Of a stretch of DNA of 64,000 nt, positions 7,500 to 15,350 are shown piece by piece. The notes under the pieces are model-generated. The model was not told the DNA's origin. It saw nothing but the letters and a program-made list of their open reading frames with translations, and ran no database searches. The stretch's first letter is position 1; every line of letters begins with the position of its first letter. The position numbers were made by a program, and so were the translations under genes. This DNA comes from an uncultured Oscillospiraceae bacterium (lineage in GTDB: Bacteria; Bacillota; Clostridia; Oscillospirales; Oscillospiraceae). Where the stretch lies: positions 1 to 64,000 of the forward strand of contig CALWYB010000003.1 in assembly GCA_944385665.1 (NCBI GenBank), read 5' to 3'.

Positions 7500-8114
7500 A
7501 TGGCAAAGCGGTGTATCTTCTGCGGCAAGGAATTTGGTCTGTTCGGCGGCGGCATGGTTGTGTGCGGGGATACCAATGAACCGGTCTGCTCCAACTGCGT
7601 GGATATGGTTACCCCACTTTCTCCCACAGAACGGGCGGAGAAAGCTTTGGCGACGGGCCGCGCTCTGTATCCCGAGGAGCTTCAGGAGTTTCTGGACCGG
7701 GACAGGAAGGAGCAGGAGCAGAAGCAAGCCCGTAAGGAACGAGCCCGCCAGGCCATCCGTACCGATAAAACCTGCCTGCGGTGCGGAGGACCCATGGAGC
7801 AATACGGGAAAAAACTGTTCCATCTGGGCGACGAGGGGTTGCTGGGTCCGGTGGCCCGGGATGGGCTGTTCGCCTCCTGGCTGGAGGCAGATGTGATCCG
7901 GTGCGCCCAGTGCGGCATGGCAGAGTTCTATCTTCCCGAGCCCCCGCCCCTTCCCTATCTTCCAGATGAGGAGGAAGAGGAACTGGTCACTTGTCCTGTG
8001 TGCGGCACCCGCCACAGCCCCCTCATCAACTGTCCCAACTGTGTCATGAAGCGGGGAACCGGCGGCCGTCCAGACAGCACACGGCAGGAGAACAAGCCCC
8101 CCTGGGAAAAATAA
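7500..8114 (+). CDS. Multi-zinc-ribbon protein within the pyr operon
   Basis: I do not recognise the family. The 204-residue product has three cysteine-pair modules: CIFCG with a later CSNC (residues 5-37), CLRCGG with CAQCG (about 93-140) and CPVCG with CPNC (about 164-184). A lysine/glutamate-rich, probably helical stretch joins the first two. There is no signal peptide. AGGAGGG lies 6 bp before ATG 7500. Its position between pyrF and pyrK, all co-oriented, suggests co-expression with pyrimidine synthesis, but a catalytic or regulatory role is not evident. Confidence 0.75.
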   Translation: MAKRCIFCGKEFGLFGGGMVVCGDTNEPVCSNCVDMVTPLSPTERAEKALATGRALYPEELQEFLDRDRKEQEQKQARKERARQAIRTDKTCLRCGGPMEQYGKKLFHLGDEGLLGPVARDGLFASWLEADVIRCAQCGMAEFYLPEPPPLPYLPDEEEEELVTCPVCGTRHSPLINCPNCVMKRGTGGRPDSTRQENKPPWEK

Positions 8115-8137
8115 CAGTCCGACAAAGGTGTGACAAT

Positions 8138-8914
8138 ATGAAAGTAGAACGCAAGTGTAAAATCGTCTCCAAAGAGCAGATGGGAGACGCGATCTATATG
8201 ACGCTGGAGTGCGGCGACATGGTCCGCACCTCCTGGAAGGCCCCCGGACAGTTTGTCCATGTAAAGTGCGGCGAGGGCCTGCTTCTCCGCCGCCCCATCT
8301 CCGTGTGTACCTGTCAGGAAGATGACCCGGAGGATCTGCTGACCATCGTCTTTGAGGTCCGGGGCGAGGGCACCGACTGGCTGGCCCGCCGTCCCGTGGG
8401 CCACAGCCTGGATGTGCTGGGCCTGGCGGGCAACGGATTTTCCATGAAACCCGAGGGCCGCTACCTGCTGGTAGGCGGCGGCATCGGCATCCCCCCCATG
8501 CTGGGCTGTGCTCAGTACACCGGCGGCAAATCCACCGCCATTCTGGGCGGCCGCTCTCAGGATAAGATCATTCTGGCCGACCGCTTCCAGGATGAGTGCG
8601 CCAAGGTGCTCATTGCCACCGACGACGGCTCCCTGGGACACCACGGCTTTGTGGACGCTCTGGTCCGTCAGGAGCTGAGCGAGGATAAACATTACGACGC
8701 CGTGCTGGCCTGCGGGCCCAAACCCATGCTGCGGAATGTATCCAAGGTGGCCGAGGAGTTCGGTGTCCCCTGCCAGGTGTCCATGGAGGAGCGCATGGGC
8801 TGCGGCGTAGGCGCCTGCCTGGTGTGCGCCTGCAACATGGCCGACGGCTCCCGCAAACACGTGTGCAAGGACGGCCCTGTCTTTGATTCCAAGGAGGTGG
8901 ACTGGAATGCCTAA
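8138..8914 (+). CDS. pyrK: Dihydroorotate dehydrogenase electron-transfer subunit
   Basis: A 258-residue ferredoxin-reductase-like subunit that passes electrons from PyrD to NAD+. Visible are the FAD-binding RRPISVC, the NAD-binding GGGIGIPPM, and a C-terminal [2Fe-2S] cluster site CGVGACLVC with a later cysteine. ATG 8138 is preceded by AAAGGTG. It overlaps pyrD by 8 bp, as expected for the heterotetrameric class 1B enzyme. Confidence 0.96.
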   Translation: MKVERKCKIVSKEQMGDAIYMTLECGDMVRTSWKAPGQFVHVKCGEGLLLRRPISVCTCQEDDPEDLLTIVFEVRGEGTDWLARRPVGHSLDVLGLAGNGFSMKPEGRYLLVGGGIGIPPMLGCAQYTGGKSTAILGGRSQDKIILADRFQDECAKVLIATDDGSLGHHGFVDALVRQELSEDKHYDAVLACGPKPMLRNVSKVAEEFGVPCQVSMEERMGCGVGACLVCACNMADGSRKHVCKDGPVFDSKEVDWNA

Positions 8915-9830
8915 TGTGGATTTAAGCGTCACTCTGGCCGGGATGACCATGAAAAACCCCATCTGTGTGGCCTCCGGCACCTACGGCTTTGGCCGGGAGT
9001 ACGGCCAGTTTTACGATCTCAGTGAGTTGGGCGGCATCTGTGCCAAGGGCCTGACTCTGCACCGCCGGGAAGGCAATCCCGCTCCCCGTATCGCTGAGAC
9101 GCCCATGGGCATCCTAAACTCGGTGGGATTGCAGAATCCGGGCGTGGACGCCTTTATTGAGACCGAGCTGCCCTTCCTGCGCCAGTATGATGTGAAGGTC
9201 ATCGCCAACATCTCGGGCAACACCCCCGAGGAGTACGGCATTATGTGCGAGAAGCTCTCCCAGGCCGGTGTGGACATGATCGAGGTCAACATCTCCTGCC
9301 CCAACGTGAAGGCGGGCGGCCTGGCCTACGGCACCCGGCCGGAGCTGGCCGCCGAGGTCACCCAGGTGGCCAAGGCCCATGCGGGCAAGGTGCCCGTCAT
9401 GGTGAAGCTCTCCCCCAACGTCACCGACATCACCGAGATCGCCCGGGCAGTGGAGGACGGCGGCGCCGACGCGGTGTCCCTCATCAACACCCTGCGGGGC
9501 ATGCGCATTGACGTGAATACCCACCGTCCCATTCTGAAGATGAACACCGGCGGTCTCTCCGGCCCCGCCGTACTGCCGGTGGCAGTGCGCATGGTGTGGG
9601 AAGTAGCTCAGGCGGTAAAGATCCCCATTCTGGGCATGGGCGGCGTGAGCAAGGGCTCTGACGCGGCCCAGCTCATGCTGGCCGGCGCCACGGCTGTGGC
9701 GGTGGGCACCGCTATGTTTGCCGATCCCTTTGCCCCCCTCAAGGTACGGGACGAGCTCTCCGATATCGCCGCCAAACAGGGACTGGAGCGTGTGGCTCAG
9801 CTCACCGGCGGCGTCAAGCCCTGGAACTAA
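8907..9830 (+). CDS. pyrD: Dihydroorotate dehydrogenase, NAD-dependent class 1B catalytic subunit
   Basis: A 307-residue FMN-binding TIM barrel oxidising dihydroorotate to orotate. The ASGTYGFG N-terminal loop, LNSVGLQNPG and NISCPNVKAGG (catalytic Cys of class 1) are present, with GMGGVSKGSDAAQLMLAGA as the FMN phosphate site. ATG 8907 lies inside the end of pyrK and follows AAGGAGG at 8890-8896. The adjacent pyrK marks it as class 1B. Confidence 0.97.
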   Translation: MPNVDLSVTLAGMTMKNPICVASGTYGFGREYGQFYDLSELGGICAKGLTLHRREGNPAPRIAETPMGILNSVGLQNPGVDAFIETELPFLRQYDVKVIANISGNTPEEYGIMCEKLSQAGVDMIEVNISCPNVKAGGLAYGTRPELAAEVTQVAKAHAGKVPVMVKLSPNVTDITEIARAVEDGGADAVSLINTLRGMRIDVNTHRPILKMNTGGLSGPAVLPVAVRMVWEVAQAVKIPILGMGGVSKGSDAAQLMLAGATAVAVGTAMFADPFAPLKVRDELSDIAAKQGLERVAQLTGGVKPWN

Positions 9831-9851
9831 CCACATAAGGAGGCGCGCGCC

Positions 9852-10169
9852 ATGCTGGAAGAACTGATTACCCTTCTCCTGCCCCCGATCATCTCCATCT
9901 GCGAGCTGATGGGTATTTTTGTGGTGGCGGTTTCCGCGGTGCGCGCCTTCTGGAACTACTGTAAGGGCCTGGTCACCCACGTCCCTCTGGACGTGAAATT
10001 TGACCTGGCCAACGGTCTGGCCACCAGCCTGGAATTCAAAATGGCGGCTGAGATCCTGAAAACCGTACTGGTACGGGATCTGAACGAATTGATCGTCCTG
10101 GGGGCGGTGGTTTTGCTGCGGGCACTGCTGTCTCTGCTCATTCACTTTGAAATGAAGTCCCACGGCTGA
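9852..10169 (+). CDS. DUF1622 family membrane protein
   Basis: A 105-residue integral membrane protein with an N-terminal hydrophobic helix (about 6-32), a central ANGLATSLEFKMAAEILKTV segment and a second membrane helix (about 78-97). That layout and central motif match DUF1622, a family of unknown function. The strong AAGGAGG before ATG 9852 and the 21-bp gap after pyrD indicate it is read with the pyr operon, though no link to pyrimidine metabolism is evident. Confidence 0.8.
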   Translation: MLEELITLLLPPIISICELMGIFVVAVSAVRAFWNYCKGLVTHVPLDVKFDLANGLATSLEFKMAAEILKTVLVRDLNELIVLGAVVLLRALLSLLIHFEMKSHG

Positions 10170-10195
10170 TCTCTTTTGCAAAGGACTGGAATACT

Positions 10196-11368
10196 ATGAC
10201 AACGATTTACCTCATTCGCCATGCGGAGGCGGAAGGAAACCTCTACCGCCGCATTCACGGCTGGTATGACGCGTTAGTGACTCCCAATGGGGAGCGTCAG
10301 ATCCAGGCACTGCAGCAGCGCTTTGACTCGGTTCCCATTGATGCGGTCTACTCCAGTGACCTGGTCCGCACCCAACTGACTGCCGGAGCTATCTGTATCC
10401 CCAAAAATCTGCCTCTCCGCCTGGACCCCGGTCTGCGGGAGATCCACATGGGGGACTGGGAGGACAAGACCTGGGGGGAGGTCCGCCACTTTGACGGGGA
10501 GCGGCTTGCCCTCTTCAACCACTCCGATCCCTCCTTCCGGGCGCCCGGCGATGGAGAAGATCTGGGTTCCCTGGGCAATCGGGTCTATGGCGCCATCCGC
10601 TCCATTGCGGAACAGCACCCGGACCAGAACATCGCCCTGTTCAGCCACGGCACCGCCATCCGGCAGTTTTTGGGCAAGGTAAAGGGGGTTGCCCCGGAGC
10701 ACTGGAACGAGCTGCCCCACTTTGACAACACCGCCGTCACCTGTCTGGCCTGGGACGGCTCCGCCTTCCACATCGTCTATGAGGGGGACAACTCCCATCT
10801 GGACGAGTCCATCTCCACCCTGGCCCGCCAGTCCTGGTGGCGCAAGGGTCAGAAGGCGGAAGACGTCAACCTGTGGTTCCGCCCTCTGGACCCGGAAAAG
10901 GAACAGGAGCTCTACCTCGCCGCCCGGCGGGACACCTGGATCACTGTCCACGGCACGGAGCTGCCCTTTGACGGCCCCGGCTTCTGGGAGGTGGCCCAGC
11001 GTGATCTGGGGCAGACCCCCTGGGGCGTGTCGGTGGCCATGGCAGGCGACCAGTTTGCCGGCATAATCCAGCTGGATCTGGAGCGCTTCCGCGAGGCCAA
11101 CGCGGGTTACATCCCCCTGTGCTACATGTCCCCCGAGTTCCGCAACCACCGCCTGGGGGTACAGCTGCTGGGGCACGCCGTATCCATTTTCCGCCAGCAT
11201 GGCCGTCAGGGCCTGCGCCTGCGCTGCGCGCTGAACAATGACCACGCCCAGCACTTCTACAAAAAATACGGGTTCCACAAGATCGGCGTGGAAGAGGGCA
11301 AGTGGTTCCCCCTGGACATTCTGGAAAAGCCCATCGGCCGCCCCGACATCCCCTACCTGGAACAATAA
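10196..11368 (+). CDS. Histidine phosphatase - GNAT acetyltransferase fusion
   Basis: A 390-residue two-domain protein. The N-terminal half (about 1-200) is a phosphoglycerate-mutase-like histidine phosphatase with the phospho-acceptor motif LIRHAEAEGN and a second catalytic His in ALFSHGTAIRQ. The C-terminal half (about 225-385) has GNAT features, including MSPEFRNHRLGVQLLGHA for acetyl-CoA pyrophosphate binding and NDHAQHFYKKYGFHKIG. The combination suggests a dephosphorylation and an acetylation on related substrates, which are unknown. A terminator follows. Confidence 0.85.
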   Translation: MTTIYLIRHAEAEGNLYRRIHGWYDALVTPNGERQIQALQQRFDSVPIDAVYSSDLVRTQLTAGAICIPKNLPLRLDPGLREIHMGDWEDKTWGEVRHFDGERLALFNHSDPSFRAPGDGEDLGSLGNRVYGAIRSIAEQHPDQNIALFSHGTAIRQFLGKVKGVAPEHWNELPHFDNTAVTCLAWDGSAFHIVYEGDNSHLDESISTLARQSWWRKGQKAEDVNLWFRPLDPEKEQELYLAARRDTWITVHGTELPFDGPGFWEVAQRDLGQTPWGVSVAMAGDQFAGIIQLDLERFREANAGYIPLCYMSPEFRNHRLGVQLLGHAVSIFRQHGRQGLRLRCALNNDHAQHFYKKYGFHKIGVEEGKWFPLDILEKPIGRPDIPYLEQ

Positions 11369-11377
11369 GCAACCTTC

Positions 11378-11405
11378 TGCGGGACACCCGGTGTCCCGCA
11401 TTTTA
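11378..11405 (+). terminator. Terminator after the fusion gene
   Basis: A 10-11 bp GC-rich stem (11378-11388 with 11390-11400) followed by TTTTAT. The ribosome binding site of the next gene lies close behind, so read-through is possible. Confidence 0.7.
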
Positions 11406-11434
11406 TACCAAACTTGAGGAAGAGAGGTTTCCCC

Positions 11435-13477
11435 ATGGGATTTGACCGCGACCTATTTTTACCTGTGAGCAAGGAGGACATGGCCCGGCGGGGCTGGGAC
11501 AGCTACGACGTGCTGCTCATCACCGGCGACGCCTACGTGGACCACCCCTCCTTCGGCCCCACCATCATCGGCCGGGTGCTGGAGGCGGAGGGCTACCGGG
11601 TGGCCATTCTGTCCCAGCCGGACTGGCACAGTGCCGCCCCCTTCCAGGCCCTGGGCCGTCCCCGCCTGGCGGTGATGATCTCGGCGGGCAACCTGGACTC
11701 CATGGTGGCCCACTACACCGCCGCCAAGAAGCGCCGCCACGACGACGCCTACTCCCCCGGCCGCAAAGCGGGCCTGCGCCCTGACCACGCCACGGTGGTC
11801 TACTCCAACCGGGTGCGAGAGGCCTTCGGGGACATTCCCATCATCATCGGCGGGCTGGAAGCGTCCCTTCGCCGCTTTGCCCACTACGACTACTGGGAGG
11901 ACAAGGTGCGCCGCTCCATGCTCTTTGACGCCCAGGCGGACATCCTCACCTACGGCATGGGGGAGCTGGCCTCCAAGGAGATCATCTCCCGGCTGGCCAG
12001 CGGAACCCCAGTGGACGAGATCACCGACGTGCGGGGCACTTGTGTGGCCGCCCCCCACCCCGGCGTATGTGCCTACCCCTGGGTGGAGGTGCCTTCCTTC
12101 GAGGAGGTGTCCTCCAGCAAGGAGGCCTACGCCCGGGCCAACATGGTGGAGTACAATGAGCACGACCCGGTGGTGGGCAAGGCCATCCTGCAAAAGCATG
12201 GCCGCCAGTTTCTGCTGGTCAACCCGCCCGCCCGGCCTCTCACCACAGCGGAGATGGATGAGGTGGCGGAGCTGCCCTATGTGCGGGAGCCCCACCCCAT
12301 GTACGACGAAATGGGCGGCGTGCCCGCCATTGAGGAGGTGCGCTTCTCGGTGACCCACAACCGGGGCTGCTTTGGCGCCTGCAACTTCTGCTCCCTGGCC
12401 TTCCACCAGGGGCGGGTCATCTCCTGCCGTAGCCATGAGAGCGTTATCCGGGAGGTAAAGGCTTTGACCCAGCACCCCGGCTTCAAGGGCTATATCCACG
12501 ATGTGGGCGGCCCCTCGGCCACCTTCCGCCGCCCCTCCTGCCAGAAGCAGCTCAAGCACGGCATGTGCAAAAACCGCTCCTGTCTGGCCCCGGAGGCCTG
12601 TCCCAATCTGGACGCGGACCACACCGACTATATGATGCTGCTGCGCAAGCTGCGGGAGATTCCCAAGATCAAAAAGGTGTTCATCCGCTCCGGTATCCGC
12701 TTTGACTACCTGATGAAGGACCCCAGCGGGGAGTTTTTCACCGACCTGGTTCAGTACCACATCTCCGGCCAGCTGAAGGTGGCCCCGGAGCACTGTGTCA
12801 ACCACACCCTGGACTACATGGGCAAGCCCCATATCGAGGTCTACGAAAAGTTCCGGGAGAAATACTTCAAGCTCAACCGCCGCTACGGGAAGGACCAGTA
12901 CCTGGTCCCCTACCTCATCTCCTCCCACCCCGGCTGCACCCTGGAGGACGCGGTCCAGCTGGCGGTGTGGCTCAACAAGCAGGGCCACATGCCCGAGCAG
13001 GTCCAGGACTTCTACCCCACCCCCGGCACCCTGGCTACCTGCATGTGGTATACCGGCCTGGACCCCCGGACCATGAAGCCGGTGTTTGTTCCCAAGACGC
13101 CCCATGACAAGGCCCTCCAGCGGGCTCTTATGCAGTGGCGTAAGCCTCAGAACCGGGCGCTGGTGCTGGAGGCCCTGCACAAGACGGGCCGGGAGGACCT
13201 CATCGGCTACGGCAAGCACTGCCTCATCCGTCCCGGCAAGGGGCAGTCCTACGGCGCCCAGGGCGGTAAGGACAGCCGCCCCGCTGCCGCCAAAGGAAAG
13301 AGCGGCTCCACTCCCCGGAGCGGTCGGAAAGGCCCTGGCGATTCCCGGAAGGAGCGCTTTGACGGGCGGCACACCGTGGAAAAGAAAAATACCCCCAGCA
13401 GCCCCAAGCGCAAGGCAGGCTGGGCCAAGCCCAAGCCCCAGGTGACCAAGGGCACCAAGGGCCGGAAAAAGCGTTAA
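11435..13477 (+). CDS. YgiQ family radical SAM protein
   Basis: A 680-residue radical SAM protein of the YgiQ/UPF0313 family. The cluster-binding CFGACNFC motif places the three cysteines at residues 312, 316 and 319, and the N-terminal half matches the YgiQ-specific domain. A second cysteine group (KNRSCLAPEACPNLD) follows. The last 70 or so residues are a lysine/arginine-rich low-complexity tail, unusual for a metabolic enzyme and suggestive of nucleic-acid or ribosome contact. ATG 11435 has GAGAGG upstream. The reaction is not established for the family. Confidence 0.93.
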   Translation: MGFDRDLFLPVSKEDMARRGWDSYDVLLITGDAYVDHPSFGPTIIGRVLEAEGYRVAILSQPDWHSAAPFQALGRPRLAVMISAGNLDSMVAHYTAAKKRRHDDAYSPGRKAGLRPDHATVVYSNRVREAFGDIPIIIGGLEASLRRFAHYDYWEDKVRRSMLFDAQADILTYGMGELASKEIISRLASGTPVDEITDVRGTCVAAPHPGVCAYPWVEVPSFEEVSSSKEAYARANMVEYNEHDPVVGKAILQKHGRQFLLVNPPARPLTTAEMDEVAELPYVREPHPMYDEMGGVPAIEEVRFSVTHNRGCFGACNFCSLAFHQGRVISCRSHESVIREVKALTQHPGFKGYIHDVGGPSATFRRPSCQKQLKHGMCKNRSCLAPEACPNLDADHTDYMMLLRKLREIPKIKKVFIRSGIRFDYLMKDPSGEFFTDLVQYHISGQLKVAPEHCVNHTLDYMGKPHIEVYEKFREKYFKLNRRYGKDQYLVPYLISSHPGCTLEDAVQLAVWLNKQGHMPEQVQDFYPTPGTLATCMWYTGLDPRTMKPVFVPKTPHDKALQRALMQWRKPQNRALVLEALHKTGREDLIGYGKHCLIRPGKGQSYGAQGGKDSRPAAAKGKSGSTPRSGRKGPGDSRKERFDGRHTVEKKNTPSSPKRKAGWAKPKPQVTKGTKGRKKR

Positions 13478-13482
13478 ACAGC

Positions 13483-13516
13483 AAAGGACGGAAGCCGCCG
13501 GCTTCCGTCCTTTGTG
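13483..13516. terminator. Bidirectional terminator
   Basis: A perfect 14-bp stem (13483-13496 with 13500-13513) between convergent genes. T-rich sequence follows on the plus side and AAA flanks the other. Confidence 0.8.
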
Positions 13517-13521
13517 TTTTC

Positions 13522-14844
13522 TTATCGGAAAGTCTCTTTTGCGTAGGCCTCCAGCTCCCCCCGGAACTGGGGGTGGGCCACCGAGATCATGGCCCGGGCC
13601 CGCTCCGGCAGAGACAGACCGGACAGCTTGACCACACCGTACTCCGTGGCCACATACTGAATCATCCCCCGGGGCGCAGACACGGTGCTGCCTGCCGGGA
13701 TGAAGGGGACGATATTGGACTTGAGGGTCCCATCCTTGGCCTTCCGGGCGGAGTTCATGCAGATGAACCCCTTCCCGCCGGGGGAGCGGAAGGCCCCCTC
13801 CAAAAAGTCCAGCTGGCCGCCGGTACCGGACAGCTGCCGGGTGCCCGCCGACTCGGCGTTCTCCTGGCCCATCAGGTCCAGCTGCACCCCGCCGTTGATG
13901 CTGATGAAGTTGGACATCTGGCCCATCCGCTCCGGGGAGTGGACATAGTCCACGTCGGCGGGGCGGAAGAGCTGGGGCTCCTCCTTGAGCCAGTCGTAGA
14001 GCTCCTGGGAACCCATGGCCAGGTTCCAGGTGGCGTAGCCCCGGTCCACCTCCTTGCAGGCGTTGGTCAGCTTGCCCGCCCGGTACAGGGTGAGGAAGGC
14101 GTCGCTGATGGTACCGGTGTGGCAGCCCAGATCCTTCAAATCGGACTGGGCCAGCATCTGGGCCACGGTAAATGGAACACCGCCTACCCCCAGAGACAGC
14201 ACCGCCCCGTTGGGGATCTCCTCCACCACCCGTTTGGCGATCTGGATGTCGATTTCCGTCGGAGCCTTGTAGGAGCGGGTGGGCAGGGGCTCATGCTCCC
14301 CCTCCACGATGTAGTCAGCCTCGGACAGGTGGACCCGGTGGGAGCCGTCCACCCCCTGGAGGGTGGGCAGGTGTTCGTTGATTTCAAAGACTACGGTGCG
14401 GGCCGCCTCAAAGATGGTACGCCAGGCGTAGTTGGAGATACCCAGACCGCAGTAACCCTTCTCATCGGGCCTGGACACCGGCACAAAGGCCACGTCTACC
14501 CGGATGTGATGGCGGTAGAACTGGGGCAGGTAGCGCAGGAGCATAGGCATGAAGGTACAAAGCCCCCGGCTCTGGAGCTTGCGCTCGTAGTCCCCGATGT
14601 GCCAGCTGTAATAGTGGAAGGCTTTCTGCTCCGGGTCCTGCTCCACCACCTCAATACGGGGCCGGATCACCAGGCCGCCCCGGATCTTCACGTCAGTGAG
14701 CTCGTCCCGCCGCTTCGCCAGAGCCCGGTCCATCAGTTCGGGAAAACCCCCGCCAAAGCCGTAATCCACCCAGTCGCCGCTCTGTACCGCCCGCCGGGCC
14801 GCCTCCTCCGGGGACACAAATTTACTTCTATAATCAGAGATCAT
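13522..14844 (-). CDS. Acetyl-CoA hydrolase/transferase-family protein, catalytic Glu apparently absent
   Basis: A 440-residue member of the class I CoA-transferase family that includes 4-hydroxybutyrate and butyryl-CoA:acetate CoA-transferases. GVGGVPFT (219-226), HPQF near the end and SGTGGQLDF (339-347) are the usual landmarks. By recalled comparison with Clostridium aminobutyricum 4-hydroxybutyrate CoA-transferase (catalytic Glu238 in HSEMISDG), the aligned segment here is HTGTISDA, placing Gly244 where the thioester-forming Glu is expected. Activity as a normal transferase is therefore doubtful. ATG 14844 overlaps the upstream GATase-like gene by 11 bp. Confidence 0.85.
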   Translation of the reverse strand: MISDYRSKFVSPEEAARRAVQSGDWVDYGFGGGFPELMDRALAKRRDELTDVKIRGGLVIRPRIEVVEQDPEQKAFHYYSWHIGDYERKLQSRGLCTFMPMLLRYLPQFYRHHIRVDVAFVPVSRPDEKGYCGLGISNYAWRTIFEAARTVVFEINEHLPTLQGVDGSHRVHLSEADYIVEGEHEPLPTRSYKAPTEIDIQIAKRVVEEIPNGAVLSLGVGGVPFTVAQMLAQSDLKDLGCHTGTISDAFLTLYRAGKLTNACKEVDRGYATWNLAMGSQELYDWLKEEPQLFRPADVDYVHSPERMGQMSNFISINGGVQLDLMGQENAESAGTRQLSGTGGQLDFLEGAFRSPGGKGFICMNSARKAKDGTLKSNIVPFIPAGSTVSAPRGMIQYVATEYGVVKLSGLSLPERARAMISVAHPQFRGELEAYAKETFR

Positions 14845-15202
14845 CGATCGTCTCCGCCTCCTCACCGGGCTCGGCCTGGCACAGGCCGAACATAAAATTA
14901 GCCAGAGCTTCCACCCGGTCCGCCTCGTCCTGGGGCCAGCCGTCCTCCCCCATGTGATCCACCACCAGCACCGGCAGCTCGCAGTTGTAGACCTCCTTGG
15001 CCACCTCCCGCTCCACGCCATCGACCACCCGGTCGGGACCGCCGTTGACGATGATGCCCTTCACGTTGGGCAGAGCGTGGACCTGCTCCAGGGTGATGTC
15101 GTAGGGGTGGAGCTCACAGTACACGCCCAGAGATTGGATCTCTCGGACCAGGCGCTGGTTTTCCCGGCTGCCCAGGTCCAGGACCAGAATCATATCTTTC
15201 AT
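14834..15202 (-). CDS. Truncated GMP-synthase-like glutamine amidotransferase domain without catalytic Cys
   Basis: This 122-residue protein resembles only the N-terminal part of class I glutamine amidotransferases of the GuaA type: LVLDLGSRENQRLVREIQ, LGVYCELHPYD and GIIVNGGPD all match. In GuaA the next element is PVxGxCYGMQ with the nucleophilic Cys; here it is PVLVVDHMGED, so the Cys is missing, and the catalytic His/Glu region is absent too. GGAGGAATTCC precedes ATG 15202. The stop overlaps the CoA-transferase start, implying translational coupling and perhaps a protein partnership or nucleotide-binding role. Confidence 0.7.
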   Translation of the reverse strand: MKDMILVLDLGSRENQRLVREIQSLGVYCELHPYDITLEQVHALPNVKGIIVNGGPDRVVDGVEREVAKEVYNCELPVLVVDHMGEDGWPQDEADRVEALANFMFGLCQAEPGEEAETIDDL

Positions 15203-15241
15203 GGAATTCCTCCTGATTTTTATTTCTATGGATGTTGTATC

Positions 15242-15271
15242 ATTGTACCATATCCCGCCGCTCCCTCACAA
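15242..15271 (-). promoter_or_regulatory. Promoter of the GATase-like/CoA-transferase pair
   Basis: On the minus strand: TTGTGA (15266-15271), 18-bp spacer and TACAAT (15242-15247), with TG one base before the -10 box (extended -10). Confidence 0.65.
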
Positions 15272-15290
15272 TCCTGAATTTTCCCACGGA

Positions 15291-15319
15291 TTGATTCCGG
15301 CCCCGGAACATGGTACAAT
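15291..15319 (+). promoter_or_regulatory. Promoter of the ribosomal GTPase-nuclease fusion
   Basis: TTGATT (15291-15296), 17-bp spacer and TACAAT (15314-15319), again with an extended -10 TGG. It is back to back with the minus-strand promoter at 15242-15271. The leader is only about 25 nt, too short for the attenuator peptide seen ahead of mobile tet(M). Confidence 0.7.
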
Positions 15320-15350
15320 TTGTTTACATGAACAAACAAGGATGTTGCAA

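Noticed and set aside
11459..13372. A 637-codon open frame on the minus strand opposite the YgiQ gene
   Set aside because: High GC leaves long stop-free antisense frames; its product is low-complexity Gly/Val/Leu/His-rich with no domains or ribosome site.
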